From Periplaneta americana (lineage: Eukaryota > Arthropoda > Insecta > Blattodea > Blattidae), in NCBI RefSeq assembly GCF_040183065.1, contig NC_091121.1, forward strand, positions 38,043,287 to 38,107,286: DNA of 64,000 nucleotides. The letters are read 5' to 3'. Shown one piece after another: positions 33,930-46,185 of the stretch. The notes below the pieces were generated by a model. It made no database searches, was not told the origin of the DNA, and was given only the letters and a program-made list of their open reading frames with translations. The translations under genes were made by a program, and so were the position numbers. Positions within the stretch are counted from its first letter, which is position 1. Each line of letters begins with the position of its first letter.

Positions 33930-34960
33930 ATTTGCGTAAAAGCAAGCCGCCAGTTATTTTTGTCCATCTCTGATGAGAACAAGTGACATGAATGAATGAG
34001 AAGAGTGAAACATATGCGTCGAGCGACTTCGTATGTATCTTAACTCCTGCATAGACGTTACACGCAATGATAGGAATTTTCTAAAATCTCGTGTTTTTTT
34101 TTTTAATCTAGTATCACACGTCAAATCTCTCATAAATATTCTGCGGTTTAACAACGTTATTCACAAACACAAATCAAATGTCCCAAACAGCTAGCACTGA
34201 ATGTATTTCAGACAGAATTTTAACATTTGTTTATACTAAATAATTGCTTCGGAATGGATTGCAGATTAAATCCAGCAAACACATGTATTTTACGCAATTC
34301 TCCGTGACAAATCGAAATAATTCGAATAATTTCAACTGATATTCTCTCAGTCTTGTTAAATTTCTCACGTGTTAAACATTAGCTACAAATTCAAAACAGT
34401 CAGCCGTGAGAACACAATGTTTTACAGTTCCATGAAACAGGCCAACTTATAGTTCGTGCCAACCTATGAACATGTAATTCTCATATTTCCTATAATATCA
34501 AGAGAAAAAATGCTGTCTAAGAACTGTACTGAAATGCTATCACACTTAAATTATTATTATGTAAACATACGCAACCTTAATTACTGCTATATTCAGTTGA
34601 CTTGAAACTGAGTCATATAAAAATCATCCATCCAGTCATTTATTTATATACAACAGATCAAATGTTCTAATTATAGTAGCATTATACTGTACTATACTTA
34701 GGCCTACTTACAATTTTAGTGTCGTAGGGTTTCATATTACAATACAAGTTTTATACCAGTCGAGTATTGTAATATGAAGTTATGATAAGTATATCGTACA
34801 ACGTTTTATCCACTTTGATAAAAGAACTAATTGTTTAATAAAAGTAATTGTTATTTTTATTAGTTTTGAACATAGCTTTTATGGAGAGGCGATTGTATTA
34901 TTACTAGTTTCTTCCTGCTAGAAGCGATTTATTTATGTTTGTTTTATTATGTCTGTGTCT
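33930..34960. other. Unassigned sequence
   Basis: AT-rich, no coding domain or repeat signature recognised. Confidence 0.4.
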
Positions 34961-34964
34961 TTGA

Positions 34965-36090
34965 TTGCCAGTCAATCAGTATGTCTGTCTGTCTTTGATT
35001 GTCAGTCAGTCAGTCAATCTGCCTTTGATTGTCAGTCAGTCAGTCAGTCAGTCAGTCAGTCAATCTGTCTTTGATTGTCAGTCAGTCTGCCTTTGATTGT
35101 CAGTCAGTCAGTCAGTCTGTCTGTCTGTCTTTTATTGTCAGTCAATCAGTATGTCTATGTCTTTGATTGTCAGTCAGTCAGTCAGTCAGTTAGTCTGTCT
35201 GTCTTTGATTGTCAGTCAATCAATATGTCTGTATGTTTTTGATTGTCAGTCAATCAGGATGTCTGTCTGTCTTTGATTGTCAGTCAGTCAGTGAGTCAAT
35301 CTGTTTTTGATTGTCAGTCAGTCAGTCAGTCTGTCTGTCTGTCTTTCATTGTCAGTCAGTCAGTCTGTCTGTATTTGATTGTCAGTCAGTCAATCTGTCT
35401 TTGATTGTCAGTCAGTCTGTCTTTGATTGTCGGTCGGTCAGTCAGTCAGTCAGTCTGTCTGTCTTTGATTGTCAGTCAATCAGTATGTCTGTGTCTTTGA
35501 TTGTCAGTCAATCAGTATGACTGTGTCTTTGATTGTCAGTCAATCAGTGAGTCAATCTGTTTTTGATTGTCAGTCAGTCAGTCAGTCTGTCTGTCTGTCT
35601 TTCACTGTCAGTCAGTCAGTCAGTCTGTCTGTATTTGGCTGTCAGTCAGTCAGTCAATCTGTCTTTGATTGTCAGTCAGTCTGTCTGTCTTTGATTGTCA
35701 GTCAATCAATATGTCTGTCTTTGATTGTCAGTCAATCATTATGTCTGTGTCTTTGATTGACAGTCAATCAGTATGTCTGTATGTCTTTGATTGTCAGTCA
35801 ATCAGTGAGTCAATCTGTTTTTGATTGTCAGTCAGTCTGTCTGTCTTTCATTGTCAGTCAGTCAGTCTGTCTGTATTTGATTGTCAGCCAGTCAGTCAGT
35901 CAGCCAGTCAGTCAGTCAATCAGTATATATGTCTGTCTTTAATAGTCAGTCAGTCACTCTGTCTGTCTTTAATTGTCAGTCTGTTTGTCTGACTTTAATT
36001 TTATCCGTCTATCTTTCTGTATGCTTTCATTGTAAGTTTGTCAGTCTGACTGTCGACCTGTCTGCCTATCTTAGGTTGTCAGTATGTTTA
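34965..36090 (+). repeat. CAGT/CTGT minisatellite
   Basis: About 1.1 kb of irregular units built from TTTGATTGTCAGTCA plus variable runs of GTCA and TGTC. Runs of Ser/Val/Gln/Cys-rich open frame over it are translation of the repeat, not genes. Confidence 0.95.
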
Positions 36091-36109
36091 CTTGTTTTTG
36101 ATTGTCTGA

Positions 36110-37230
36110 TGCAAAAAAATTAATTATTTACGAAATAAACAGTCATTGAATTATGTTTCAAATTCTTGTTCTGCAATATTAAGATGTTTTCATAGCTATG
36201 AAAATGATACTGCACAATTTATATGAAAATGTTATCTGGGAGTACTCCATATTGCAATGTCCCTATTCATTTTTGAATAGTTAATTTTTAACAATACACC
36301 CGTTCGGCGGGTTAGAAATTATCGAGGTAGCATGAAAGCTTCAGGGAAGCCACTGACAAATACATGAATAGTTTTGGAGTGTTCGAAGTCTTTATGTTAC
36401 GATGGGGAATAAGCTAATGAACTTCCAAAGACTTTCTCGTGGTTGGAGTACAGTATACAGCCCGGATTGATATGAACTAAAAGTTAATAGTGTTAGTCGG
36501 TATAGTTTATAAGCATGAAAACCATGCCTCAACTCCTTTTTCGATGCCCTTCTTGTCATTCAGTATTTTTTGGTACCGTTAACGGTCTTTAATCTCTTAA
36601 CCGCCACTTAAAAATAAACGCGGAGTTTACAAGATGAATTGTCTTGTCCTTGTGACTGAGTTCTCTATTATTAATTTTCGTAATCTTGTGAACCAGGCTC
36701 AGAAACCTTATTAACCACTCAACTACAGTCGGTGTCATTCTTAACTTTTAGTGCATATAAATCCGTACTCTAGTAATAAGTTATATGTGCAGAGGAACTG
36801 TTAAGCGCCACATTGCAGTAGGTAAAATGTTCTCTGGAGGCGCCGGCGTCGCCTACAGGTGCTCGACGTGTTCTTGATCGCTGCGCTAGTGACCACCTGG
36901 TATTCAGCCCCGTATTGTACGAGCACTGACCGAAATGAGGGCTTACGGTGCATTGCCCGCATACCGTCGCACTGTGCAGTAAAATTTATTGTATAAATGG
37001 TGTCCAAGCGTGCTGTTGTATGTTCAGTGATTTATCCCGTGAGGAAAGTACAGAATGTAATCTGTGAAAACTCTCTACGAGACCACCCCTTTGTTGCAAT
37101 CCCTCCCCTCTTTAAGGTCGAAATTTTTAGAAACACAATTTCAGTTCCATAAGACAAATTAATGTACCTTAATCCTCTTTTTGAAGCAACAAGAAAATTG
37201 TTTGCTACCGTATACAACTAGTAAAAAAGT
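36110..37230. other. Unassigned sequence
   Basis: A GC-richer patch at 36830-36990 shows no domain I recognise on either strand. Nothing supportable. Confidence 0.4.
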
Positions 37231-37232
37231 GG

Positions 37233-37502
37233 CTATGCGGATAACGTGAATATATTAGAAGAAAATCCACAAACGATTAAGGAAAACACGGGAATTTTAC
37301 TTGAAGCAAGTAAAGGGATAGGTTTGGAAGTAAATTCCGAAAAGACAAAGTATATGATTATGTCTCGTGACGAGAATATTGTATGTATGTATGTATTTAT
37401 TCACACTGCAATGGGTATATACCCGGTGGCAGTGGTAACTAATTACACTCAATAATGACAATAATAAACTTATTAATTAAAAATACAATTAATAATAATA
37501 CT

Positions 37503-37550
<48 letters not shown>

Positions 37551-39113
37551 CAACAACCTAAATTAAATGAAACGATCACTTAAAATAACATTTGAAATAA
37601 ATCTAATTTGTATCTTAAAACTAAGATCGAACTAAAACCCACGAGTATATGTTCATATCTGCATAAGTACCTTTCAACATTACACTCATTTCGCTGTCAA
37701 CTCACTCACTGCACTGGAACTACGACACATTTCACTGATTCTATCCTGATTTCACTAACACTTCAAAAACATTTCACTGTTCAAATTCTTTGCACTGCCA
37801 CTATAAACAATAAAGCTTCACTGACAGGAACACGTTTCACTTAGACAGCACTTCACTGACACGACATACTTCTTCACTGATACAACACTTCAATAACAAC
37901 ATATCATTTACACCCTTTAAATACTGTGTATAATTACCGTCTATTAGTAAGGTCCTTAAGCCTATTTTTAAATGCATTTTTGGTTGTTGGTAAAGCCTTT
38001 AGTAAGTCTGCAGGTAAAGCATTCCAGTCCCTGACAGTACGATTGAGAAAAGAAAACTTTCCAGTGTTCGTCTTTGCCTTCTTTCCCTCAATTTATATGA
38101 GTGGTCGTTCCTTGAAGAGTAATTTGGCGGCTGCAACCTATTTTTTATTTCTCTCCAGGCAGGCTCATCTCTGTATGTTTTGAACAGTGCGCATAATCGA
38201 ATTCGCGTTCTCCTGTCCGTGAGTGTGTCCCATTTTAAGGGTGAATTTTTTCGACAACACTTAAGAGCCCGTTTTTGAATATTTTCCAGTGTCTTAATAT
38301 GTTCTAATCTGTAAGGATCCCAACATGCAGCACCGTATTCCATTACTGGACGTACTAGTGATTTATATGCAATCTCATTGGATTTATCAGAACCTTTTCT
38401 TTTTATCAGAACCTTGTACGAAATGGAAATATAAAAATTGCAAAATTTATCTTTTAAAGAGGTGGAGAAGTTCAAATATCTTGGAGCAACAGTAACAAAT
38501 ATAAATGACACTCGGGAGGAAATTAAACACAGAATAAATATGGGAAATGCCTGTTATCATTCGGTTGAGAAGCTTTTATCATCCTGTCTGCTGTCAAAAA
38601 AATCTGAAATTTAGAATTTATAAAACAGTTATAATACCGGTTGTTCTTTATGGTTGTGAAACTTGGACTCTCACTTTGAGAGAGGAACATAGGTTAAGGG
38701 TGTTTGAGAATAAGATGCTTAGGAAAATATTTGGGGCTAAGAGAGATGAAGTTACAGGGGGATGGAGAAAGTTACACAACGCAGAACTGCACGCATTGTA
38801 TTCTTCACCTGACATAATTAGGAACATTAAATCCAGACGTTTGAGATGTGCAGGGCATATAGGACGTATGGGCGAATCCAGAAATGCATATAAAGTGTTA
38901 GTTGGGAGACCGGAGGGAAAAAGACCTTTGGAGAGGCCGAGACGTAGATGGGAGGATAATATTAAAATGGATTTGAGGGAGGTGAGGTATGATGATAGAG
39001 ACTGGATTAATCTTGCTCAGGATAGGGACCAACGGCGGGCTTATGTGAGGGCGGCAATGAACCTCCGGGTTCCTTAAAAGCCAGTAAATAAGTAAGTAAG
39101 TAAGTAAGTAAAA
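37233..39113 (+). pseudogene. LINE family B, split by LINE E
   Basis: Part one (37233-37384) encodes YADNVNILEENPQTIKENTG to [10 protein letters not shown]. Part two (38412-39080) continues at [13 protein letters not shown] and runs through [29 protein letters not shown] and RLRCAGHIGRMGESRN to AAMNLRVP, with one frameshift near 38600. The tail at 39081-39113 is CCAGTAAATAAGTAAGTAAG. The two parts join precisely around an inserted element at 37385-38411, and the target bases GAATATTGTA recur in diverged form (GAACCTTGTA) on the right side. Confidence 0.85.
37385..38411 (-). mobile_element. LINE family E, 5'-truncated, inserted in LINE B
   Basis: Minus frame from 38411: IAYKSLVRPVMEYGAACWDP, KTLENIQKRALKCC, WDTLTDRRTRIRLCALFK, then after a one-base frameshift FLNRTVRDWNALPADLLKAL and FKNRLKDLTNRR with a stop near 37938. 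This is the C-terminal RT region of a CR1/Jockey-like LINE. The 3' UTR (37385-37937) has a TTCACTGAC-type motif repeated many times, an (AAT)n tract, and ends in CACCGGGTATATACCC and a (TACA)n tail. A second 3'-UTR copy is at 43494-44100. Confidence 0.8.
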
Positions 39114-39153
39114 AAGTGGAGTTTTATTAACGATTCTAATACCCACGAGTTAA

Positions 39154-39983
39154 GGGGAGAGGATGGTACTTTTCAAAACTTTTCTCCTATTTGGTGTAAA
39201 TTATTAATTTTTTGTATGTAGAGAGCTCATAGCTGTGGCAACTCAACCAAATAAGAATATTTTGAAAAAAAAATATTTCGGGGCCCAAATTTGAAAAAAA
39301 ATATATCCAATGCAGGATTGTACTGAAACCGATATAGCCTATCTAAACCGTTTTTAAAGATAGATTCAAACAGTTTTTGCAATGTATTTGCAAAAGTATG
39401 TTCTACAAACTGTCTGTGACAGAATTTTGATATTAGTCCCTACATTTGTAAAATAAACAATTAAAATTTAGTAACAATTTTCTGATTTCCTTTCTTTCAA
39501 ACAAACGGACGTATTTTTAAAATGGAATCAATTAACAAAATTCTGTTACAGGGAAAAGTTTCCTAATAGTCTAAAGAATGCGTGTTCTAAATTTCATGCA
39601 TGTATCTTTAATAGTTCAGAAATTATATTCATTTTGTCTGGCAATGTAGCAAAAAAAATGAAGTTACTGAAACCGATAAAAGTGGGCGTGTGATTTAAAA
39701 ATCCATAGCGCAGGAAGTTTAAAAATGACGTCTCAACATCCGATGAGGGCACAAGTACCCACAAAATGTTGTGCAATGCATTCCACACATATCAAAGAGT
39801 ATTTTAAAGAAAAAAAAAAGTATTTAAAATTTAATTTACCGGAAACAACAATAAAAGTGGGCGAGTGATTTAAAAATCCATAATGCAGGAAGTTTAAAAA
39901 TGGCGATCCACACATATCACAGAGTATTTTAAAGATTTTTTTTTAATTTAGTCATTTTTCATCAAAAATACCATCCTCTCCCC
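39154..39983. mobile_element. TTAA-flanked element, copy 2
   Basis: 830 bp. Same GGGGAGAGGATGGTA ends as copy 1, flanked by TTAA (39150-39153, 39984-39987). The internal duplication is present but its second unit has a deletion near 39900. Non-coding. Confidence 0.8.
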
Positions 39984-40757
39984 TTAATTAAGCTCCTTTT
40001 GAAACTTGTATATAATATTTTACCTATGTTTTGAGTATTTTGCTAAAAATTATTAAAATTAGCGCAAAATACTAAATCAGTAAAATATTCAGTTTCTTTG
40101 GATGACTGAGGTAGACGAGTTAGGATTTCTTAGTCACCACATTATAAAAGAAATGAATATACACTGTTATTGCAGTCCCCATTTTGATCATACATAACAG
40201 TATTAGCTTTCGTAACATTTCGTCAACGATTAATTTTACCTGATTTTGAAATTCGTCATCAAAATGCGTTTGAGAAACTCGACAAGGGGAATGTCGACAA
40301 TATATATTTCGTCAACGAAATATTTTGACTATTTGTGAAATCGGTCAACAAAATATTTTGACTATTTGTCAAATTCGTCAATACTACGGGTAGGCCAATT
40401 GAAAAATTGACGAGAATGAACGGAAATACTGAAGTGTAAAAGTGTAAATTTTATTTTTACTATTTATATATCATCTACACTGTCTATGAAAATAATGATA
40501 TCATTTAGCTCATCCTACCTCCACCATAATTGTGATTTAGAGTAGAACCTACATCACATGGTATTGAAAATATAATATTTATTGTTACAATTTTACATTT
40601 ATGCTTTTGACTATTATGATGTTAATTTCAATGGTAAAAAGGAATATTAAAATTTAAGTACTTTTATTGTAATACAGTAAATGTACACCTTAAAATGCAA
40701 TTTGCTTATGGAATAGCGATATATCGATAATCGTTTGATATATCGATACATTTTCTG

Positions 40758-40760
<3 letters not shown>

Positions 40761-40803
<43 letters not shown>
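40761..40803. repeat. (TA)n microsatellite
   Basis: About 21 TA units inside the MULE-like remnant. Confidence 0.95.
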
Positions 40804-40807
<4 letters not shown>

Positions 40808-41019
40808 TATCGAAATTAAGTTTGCAATATATTGCAATATCAATATATCGGTATTTAAATTATTTCCTCCATCACTACTATCAATACGGCTGCTAGGATG
40901 AACCTCTGCTCTTCTTATTTTGCACAAACCACTTTTTACTTTAATTGGTGTAGGGTCACAGACACTTTGGTGGGGTCTAACGCTGTAGATATTTATTTGG
41001 GTGCCCAGATCAAAATTCA

Positions 41020-41191
41020 TGAGATATGAACCTGTGCATGCCTCTCTTTTGATACAGCGGCAATATTTCCGCATGGTGTTTTTACTACTTGCATTGTAAT
41101 TGTACCTGCGATTGTCGTCCTCTAACATAGACCGGTCCCTGTTGTATTGTACTAGTCTTGGCGTATCGAAACATTTGCTTAGAATCTGCAC
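41020..41191 (-). pseudogene. FLYWCH-type zinc finger fragment (MULE)
   Basis: Minus frame: LSKCFDTPRLVQYNRDRSML, EDDNRRYNYNASSKNTMRK, YCRCIKREACTGSY. The Y...Y...C-x6-C spacing and the LEDD.YRY start fit the FLYWCH finger at the N-terminus of insect MULE proteins, with the usual Trp before the first Cys missing. The frame is preserved in the copy at 50.9 kb, which supports a once-real protein. The H-x-H part and the transposase are absent. Confidence 0.55.
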
Positions 41192-41526
41192 GAAAAATTA
41201 ATACATGTTCATACTGGAACTAAAAATTTCAAATCCAGAACCATGGAAACAATAATTTCATATTCAAAACGTGAAGAAAATAACTGTGGCGAAATGTTGT
41301 GTTGACGAAAAATCCTTGTGCGAATTTTCCTCTTGGCTAAATTCAATGTAGACGAAAAAACTGTTGACGAAATGACAGTAGCCATACTGTCCGTTGACCA
41401 AAAGAAAATGTTGAATTGTCTGTAGACGTATCCCTATTGACGAATGTCCTGAGAGCAATTATGTGCTTATTGACGCTGTATCTTTATTTCTTCATTTTTA
41501 TCTATCTTTCATTTTCAAACATTACA

Positions 41527-42453
41527 CTTTTTTTTTTAATTTATTTAATTTATTGAATATGTCCCAACAAGTATAACTCATATGCAGGGGTTATACAAGA
41601 ACACATACATATGTTATACAATATAATTGAAAAGTCATGAAACTACAGTCTGTGAAAAACAAACAATAACACAAGAATTTATGAAAGAAAGAAAGCAAAA
41701 TAAGAACAAATAGTAAGATAACATAAAGGTTTGGGCAGAAAGAAGAAAAAGTTTGAAAACATGAAATAAATAAATCAACTGAGAATTAAAATAAATAATC
41801 TTCCCAAAAGTGTATTTTTAAACAACTCTTAAAACACCGGCAATTTGGTAAAAGTCTACGTTCTAAAGGAAGTTGGTTAAAAGTTTTTGTTAAAAATGGT
41901 TGTCCTTTCGTTCCATAAGTTACGGAGCTATGCTGAGAAAAATAAATATTGTCTTTGTGTCTTGTTAAATAAGTATGTATATCTTTATTAAACTGAAATG
42001 TAATATTACTGTGTATTAAATTGTTAATAACTTTGTAAATAAAAATAGCAGCACCTAATTTGATAATTGATTCAACTGGTAGAACGAAAGAAAATTGATA
42101 TAGATATTTAACTGGAATCAAATAATGAAAACCCAATAAATTTCTTAAAGCTCGATTTTGAATAATTTGTAACGGTCTCAAAGCAGTTTTCTTATTATGT
42201 CGCCAAATAAATGACATATACATTAAATGAGAATGGATAAAAGCATAATAATTATACATTCAAGAGACAAGATATAGGCAAAGATCTTTTAAATCCTTTC
42301 AAAATACCAGACATTGGAGCAATTTTCTCACAGACAGCCAAAATATGCTTATCCCATGTTAAATGTTCATCAACAAACAAACCTAAAAATTTAACTGATG
42401 CAACGTTTTGTATAACAGAATCATTAAACTTTAATTCTTTCGGAACAATATAA
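41527..42453 (-). pseudogene. LINE family G (CR1/Jockey-like) RT C-terminus
   Basis: Minus frames: NVASVKFLGLFVDEHLTWDK and HILAVCEKIAPMSGILKG (about 42290-42420), then after a frameshift YNYYAFIHSHLMYMSFIWRH, LRPLQIIQNRALRNLLGFHY and a stop at 41786. This is the thumb/C-terminal part of a CR1/Jockey-like RT. The trailer ends with a T run on the plus strand (41527-41537), meaning an A-tail. A Helitron truncates or splits it on the 5' side at 42454. Confidence 0.75.
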
Positions 42454-44246
42454 TCTATACTAATAATAAATCTGTAGCCAAAATTTTTCTGGTAATTTCC
42501 GATTTTCCCAAAACAATTGGTGGTAACATGTATAATTAACCATCCTGAAACCGAAAATTGCTTTTTGAAATTTTTCTTTGTATGTCTGTCTGTCTATCTG
42601 TCTGTTTGGATGTTTGTTACCTTTTCACGCGATAATGGCTGAACGGATTTCGATGAAAATTAGAATATAAATTAAGTTCGTTGTAACTTAGATTTTAGGC
42701 TATATAGCATTCAAAATACGTTATTTAAAAGGAGGGTTATAAGGGGACCTGAATTAAATAAATCGAAATATCTCTCTTATTATTGATTTTTATGAAAAAT
42801 GTTACATAACAAAAGTTTCTTTAAAAATGTTTTCCGATACGTTTTATTCTACACAAAATTTTGATATGACTGATATTTAAGGATATACAAGACTTTTAAA
42901 ATAACAATACAATACATTTTCACCGCCTCTTCAGATTATAGCGCTGTTGTTCCTGCAGTAACTCCTATGTGCAAAATATAAAATTTTTAGAGTAGGAAGA
43001 AAAAACACATTTATTCATTCCATGGCAATGGTGCATAGGAGATCGTGAATTCTTACATTTTCGAAAGAAAGAAATATAATTACATATTACTATATACGCT
43101 GTACCACTATTAAGTTATTTGAAGGGTTCAGAACCATAGTGGGCCAAGCGCCATTTACTGAAGACGTAGAAAATAAGGGTTAAAATTAAGTTATTGCCAT
43201 AATTCAATGGAAACATATATCTATAAAGTATATACACTTAAAACTAAAAGATATGTCAATCTTTATTAAACTACGGTTGCATGTAATAACAATTAAGAAA
43301 CGTGTTAAAGGAATGGTTATTGCACCAAATGAGTGGTCTCTGGATCAAAATGATCGCATTTTAATTTTTTTAATACAATTTAAATTAAGTAATATATTAA
43401 ACGATTTATTCTTCTATCAAACACGAATGTTCCCTGGATCAAATGTCCTATTTTAATTATGTAATTACTTTATATGATTTATTTAATGTAAAATATTATG
43501 TATGTATGTATTTATTTACACTGCAAGTGGGCAAGCACCCGGTGGCAGTGGTATATACAATATTAACAATACACAATAAAATGATAAGCAATACACAATA
43601 AAATCTACAATACACAATACAATTTACAACACATATACAATTTTATACACAATACAATAAGAATACACAATACAATTTAACACAATAATAATAAAACATA
43701 AAATAAAACACCTAATTTTACAACACAACCTACATAATTATCTATAGGTCCTACATAAGTTTCAATAGTCTTTCACTTTACTCTCATCTCATTCCCTGTA
43801 GTGGCACTATGACGCATTTCACTGACACTTTAGCACACATTCCACTGACACTCTGTAACACATTTCACTGGCACTATAGAACACATTTCATTGACGCTAT
43901 AAATTATCACTGATCGGAACTGTTCACTGCACTGTAAAACCATAACTTCACTGACTCACCTCGCTTCACTGATACAACAGTTCAAATAAGTCAAATAATT
44001 ACATCCTTATGCATACTTATAAACAGAACTACATTTAAACTAAACATTTCTAGTCTAAGGCCCTCTTACACGCTATTTTTAAATAATTTACAATTCAAAC
44101 CAAGGAAGTAAACTCGTCAGGCTAGATAAATACATGTCACCTTAAAAAATTAAATGTTGAATGTCACCTTAATTTTAATTTTCACTTTATACACAACTTC
44201 AATATTTATTTCTAACGGATGCAGCGGAGCGCACGGGTACGGCTAG
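42454..44246 (+). mobile_element. Non-autonomous Helitron
   Basis: Starts TCTATACTAATAATAAATCT and ends GCACGGGTACGGCTAG, i.e. 5' TC and 3' CTAG, inserted between A (42453) and T (44247), the Helitron target. No TIR, no TSD, no Rep/helicase frame. I did not find an obvious strong 3' hairpin. Contains a LINE E 3'-UTR fragment at 43494-44100. Orientation follows TC to CTAG. Confidence 0.7.
43494..44100 (-). mobile_element. LINE family E, 3'-UTR-only copy
   Basis: Matches the 3' UTR at 37385-37937: a TGTATGTATGTATTTATTTA end, the GCACCCGGTGGCAGTGGT motif, ACAATA-rich sequence and many TTCACTGAC-type repeats. No coding sequence was carried. Lies within the Helitron. Confidence 0.75.
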
Positions 44247-44249
44247 TAA

Positions 44250-45015
44250 ATAATATAATAATATTTTTTTCATTATAACCTACAATCCATTTCGTAAATC
44301 GATGGAAAATTCAACTGGACGTATTATACGTTTCACGGTGTGTTACGTCTAAATGAAACCTACGTTTAAGATTAAAAGGGATATACTACGAAAAATGTAG
44401 TATTACCTCTATATGAAATGCTTCCCTGACAATGCTGAGACACACTGACATCATTAAGCCATTCTTCTTTTTTTAAATGGCATAAGGAAAATTTCAATAA
44501 GGACCATATTACGGTATATATTTGTAACAAAATGGACCTAAAGAGAATTGTACATGATGTGCTAGTCTCCTCCATAGCTCATCCCAACTGCGACCTATGT
44601 ATAATCCATTATTCATGAACTTATGACACACAGCAAGCTTGGAATTCTGATACAAAGGAGGAAAGAAGTTAAAAACTAATTTTTGAGGACAGCATTACAA
44701 TTCAAAAAGGATATAAAGATATTACAGCAGAAGCAGCTACGCCAGTATTCCTGGTCGCAATGCACGCTTCGCTAAGTCTAAGTTCTAACGCTACGTGAAA
44801 TCAACAATCATAGTTTCGAATTATACTTCGATTATGAATGCTCGTCTATTGTCAATGTAACGCCATATTTCATTATAGATGGAGACACTTCCTGGTTCAC
44901 CTACTGTGTCTATTAGTTATATAAGTTCTGCAATAAAAATTCAGATATTTATTTATGTTACGAAATATTCCAAATCTCTAAGTGCACTAAAATAACATTA
45001 GTATTAATTGTAACA
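44250..45015. other. Unassigned, possibly LINE G upstream remnant
   Basis: The first ~100 bp may continue the LINE G frame beyond the Helitron (minus NGL...K pattern), but this is weak. The rest shows nothing. Confidence 0.3.
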
Positions 45016-45024
45016 GCAGGAGTG

Positions 45025-45029
45025 ATGTG

Positions 45030-45128
<99 letters not shown>
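45025..45128 (+). repeat. (GTG)n(GTA)n microsatellite
   Basis: Four to five GTG units grading into about 30 GTA units. The poly-Val frame across it is not a gene. Confidence 0.95.
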
Positions 45129-45146
45129 ACTCTAGTAAAAGTTATA

Positions 45147-46177
45147 CAGGGACATCATTTTATTTTTACTAACATTTTTAATATTACCTGGCTATATCTT
45201 TGGATTAACGGTTCAGAGCCGGAAACAACGTTTGCTACCCCCTTCCACGATTGAAGTTCGATGATACTGGCGTAAAATACAAACAAATCACTTTACTAAG
45301 ATAGGAGGGAAGAAAAGTAGTTCATCCATTTACGTAAACTAGGAGATATCGTAATTCTGAGTTTGATCATTTTCATTAGGTTTTTGTTTAATCAAAATAC
45401 AGTACAGTATTAACAATAGGTGTTTTTACTCACGAATTGAGTTATCCATGCAAACGTATTCATTATGCAGTATATATTATACTATCTACAGCACATTAGC
45501 GTACAATATAGAGAATGAAGTTAAATTGAAAAATAATCATAATATGGATATTTAAACACATTTTTGAAAATGATGGCCGTTCATTTAGATATAGGCTTCA
45601 GTTCTTTTTTGCATATTATCGCACTATAGACTATTGCATCTAGTTCCAATTACCAGTTTCGTCCTTCGTACTAGTAACTCATGTTGAAATAATTCTATAC
45701 TTATTACATAAAAGAGTACCTTACGTACTGTAAATTTAATCTTCACCTCAGTCTGACCCGCACAGATAACATTACTCGACATGCTATCTACTGTCCGTCC
45801 AAGAGGTTATGTCGCAGGATCGTAGAAAAGGGGGAAATCACGTGACAGGTAATTACTTGTAAGTTATTTTAAACAGTTGCGGGTGAGGGAAATCGGGATG
45901 CGACGTAGGCAAACGGACGACAGTACCTGTGCGAAAATATAATTCAATATTGAAAGCTCTTTCGTCACTGGAAAATGCGAACATATTTCTGGAACGTACT
46001 ATACTCACCAACTCAATACTATTTGTGTTTACTACGACCTTAAGGCGACTTTGACTGTATACGCTTGGTTCTGTGAGGAGAACAGTTGGAAGTTTACTAG
46101 TAGAGGGGGTGGGAGTAAAGTACATTCAAAAACTCAGGTACAATAAAAATTGAAGTAAAAATAAAATGATGTCCCTG
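45147..46177 (-). mobile_element. TA-flanked mariner-type element, copy 3
   Basis: 1031 bp, same CAGGGACATCATTTTATTTT ends as the copies at 3453 and 5538, TA at 45145-45146 and 46178-46179. The minus peptide NMFAFSSDERAFNIELYFRT (about 45965-46030) is the same helix-turn-helix-like residue as in copy 2. Inserted in TAG-repeat DNA. Confidence 0.85.
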
Positions 46178-46185
46178 TAGTAGTA

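Larger units (their letters stand above)
40215..41475 (-). mobile_element. MULE-like remnant with TTCGTCAA subterminal repeats
   Basis: Both ends are studded with TTCGTCAA / TTGACGAA motifs in opposite orientation (about 40200-40395 and 41300-41465). A FLYWCH-type N-terminal coding piece lies on the minus strand inside. Limits are approximate because I could not find a clean TSD. A (TA)n run and ATCGATAT-rich patch occupy 40735-40850. A partial second copy is at 50697-51030. Confidence 0.55.

Noticed and set aside
35311..36123. Several overlapping Ser/Val/Gln/Cys-rich open frames
   Set aside because: They are translations of the CAGT/CTGT minisatellite; frames are open only because the repeat lacks stops.
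45027..45254. Open frame starting with more than 30 valines
   Set aside because: It is a (GTG/GTA)n microsatellite running into a mariner-type end.
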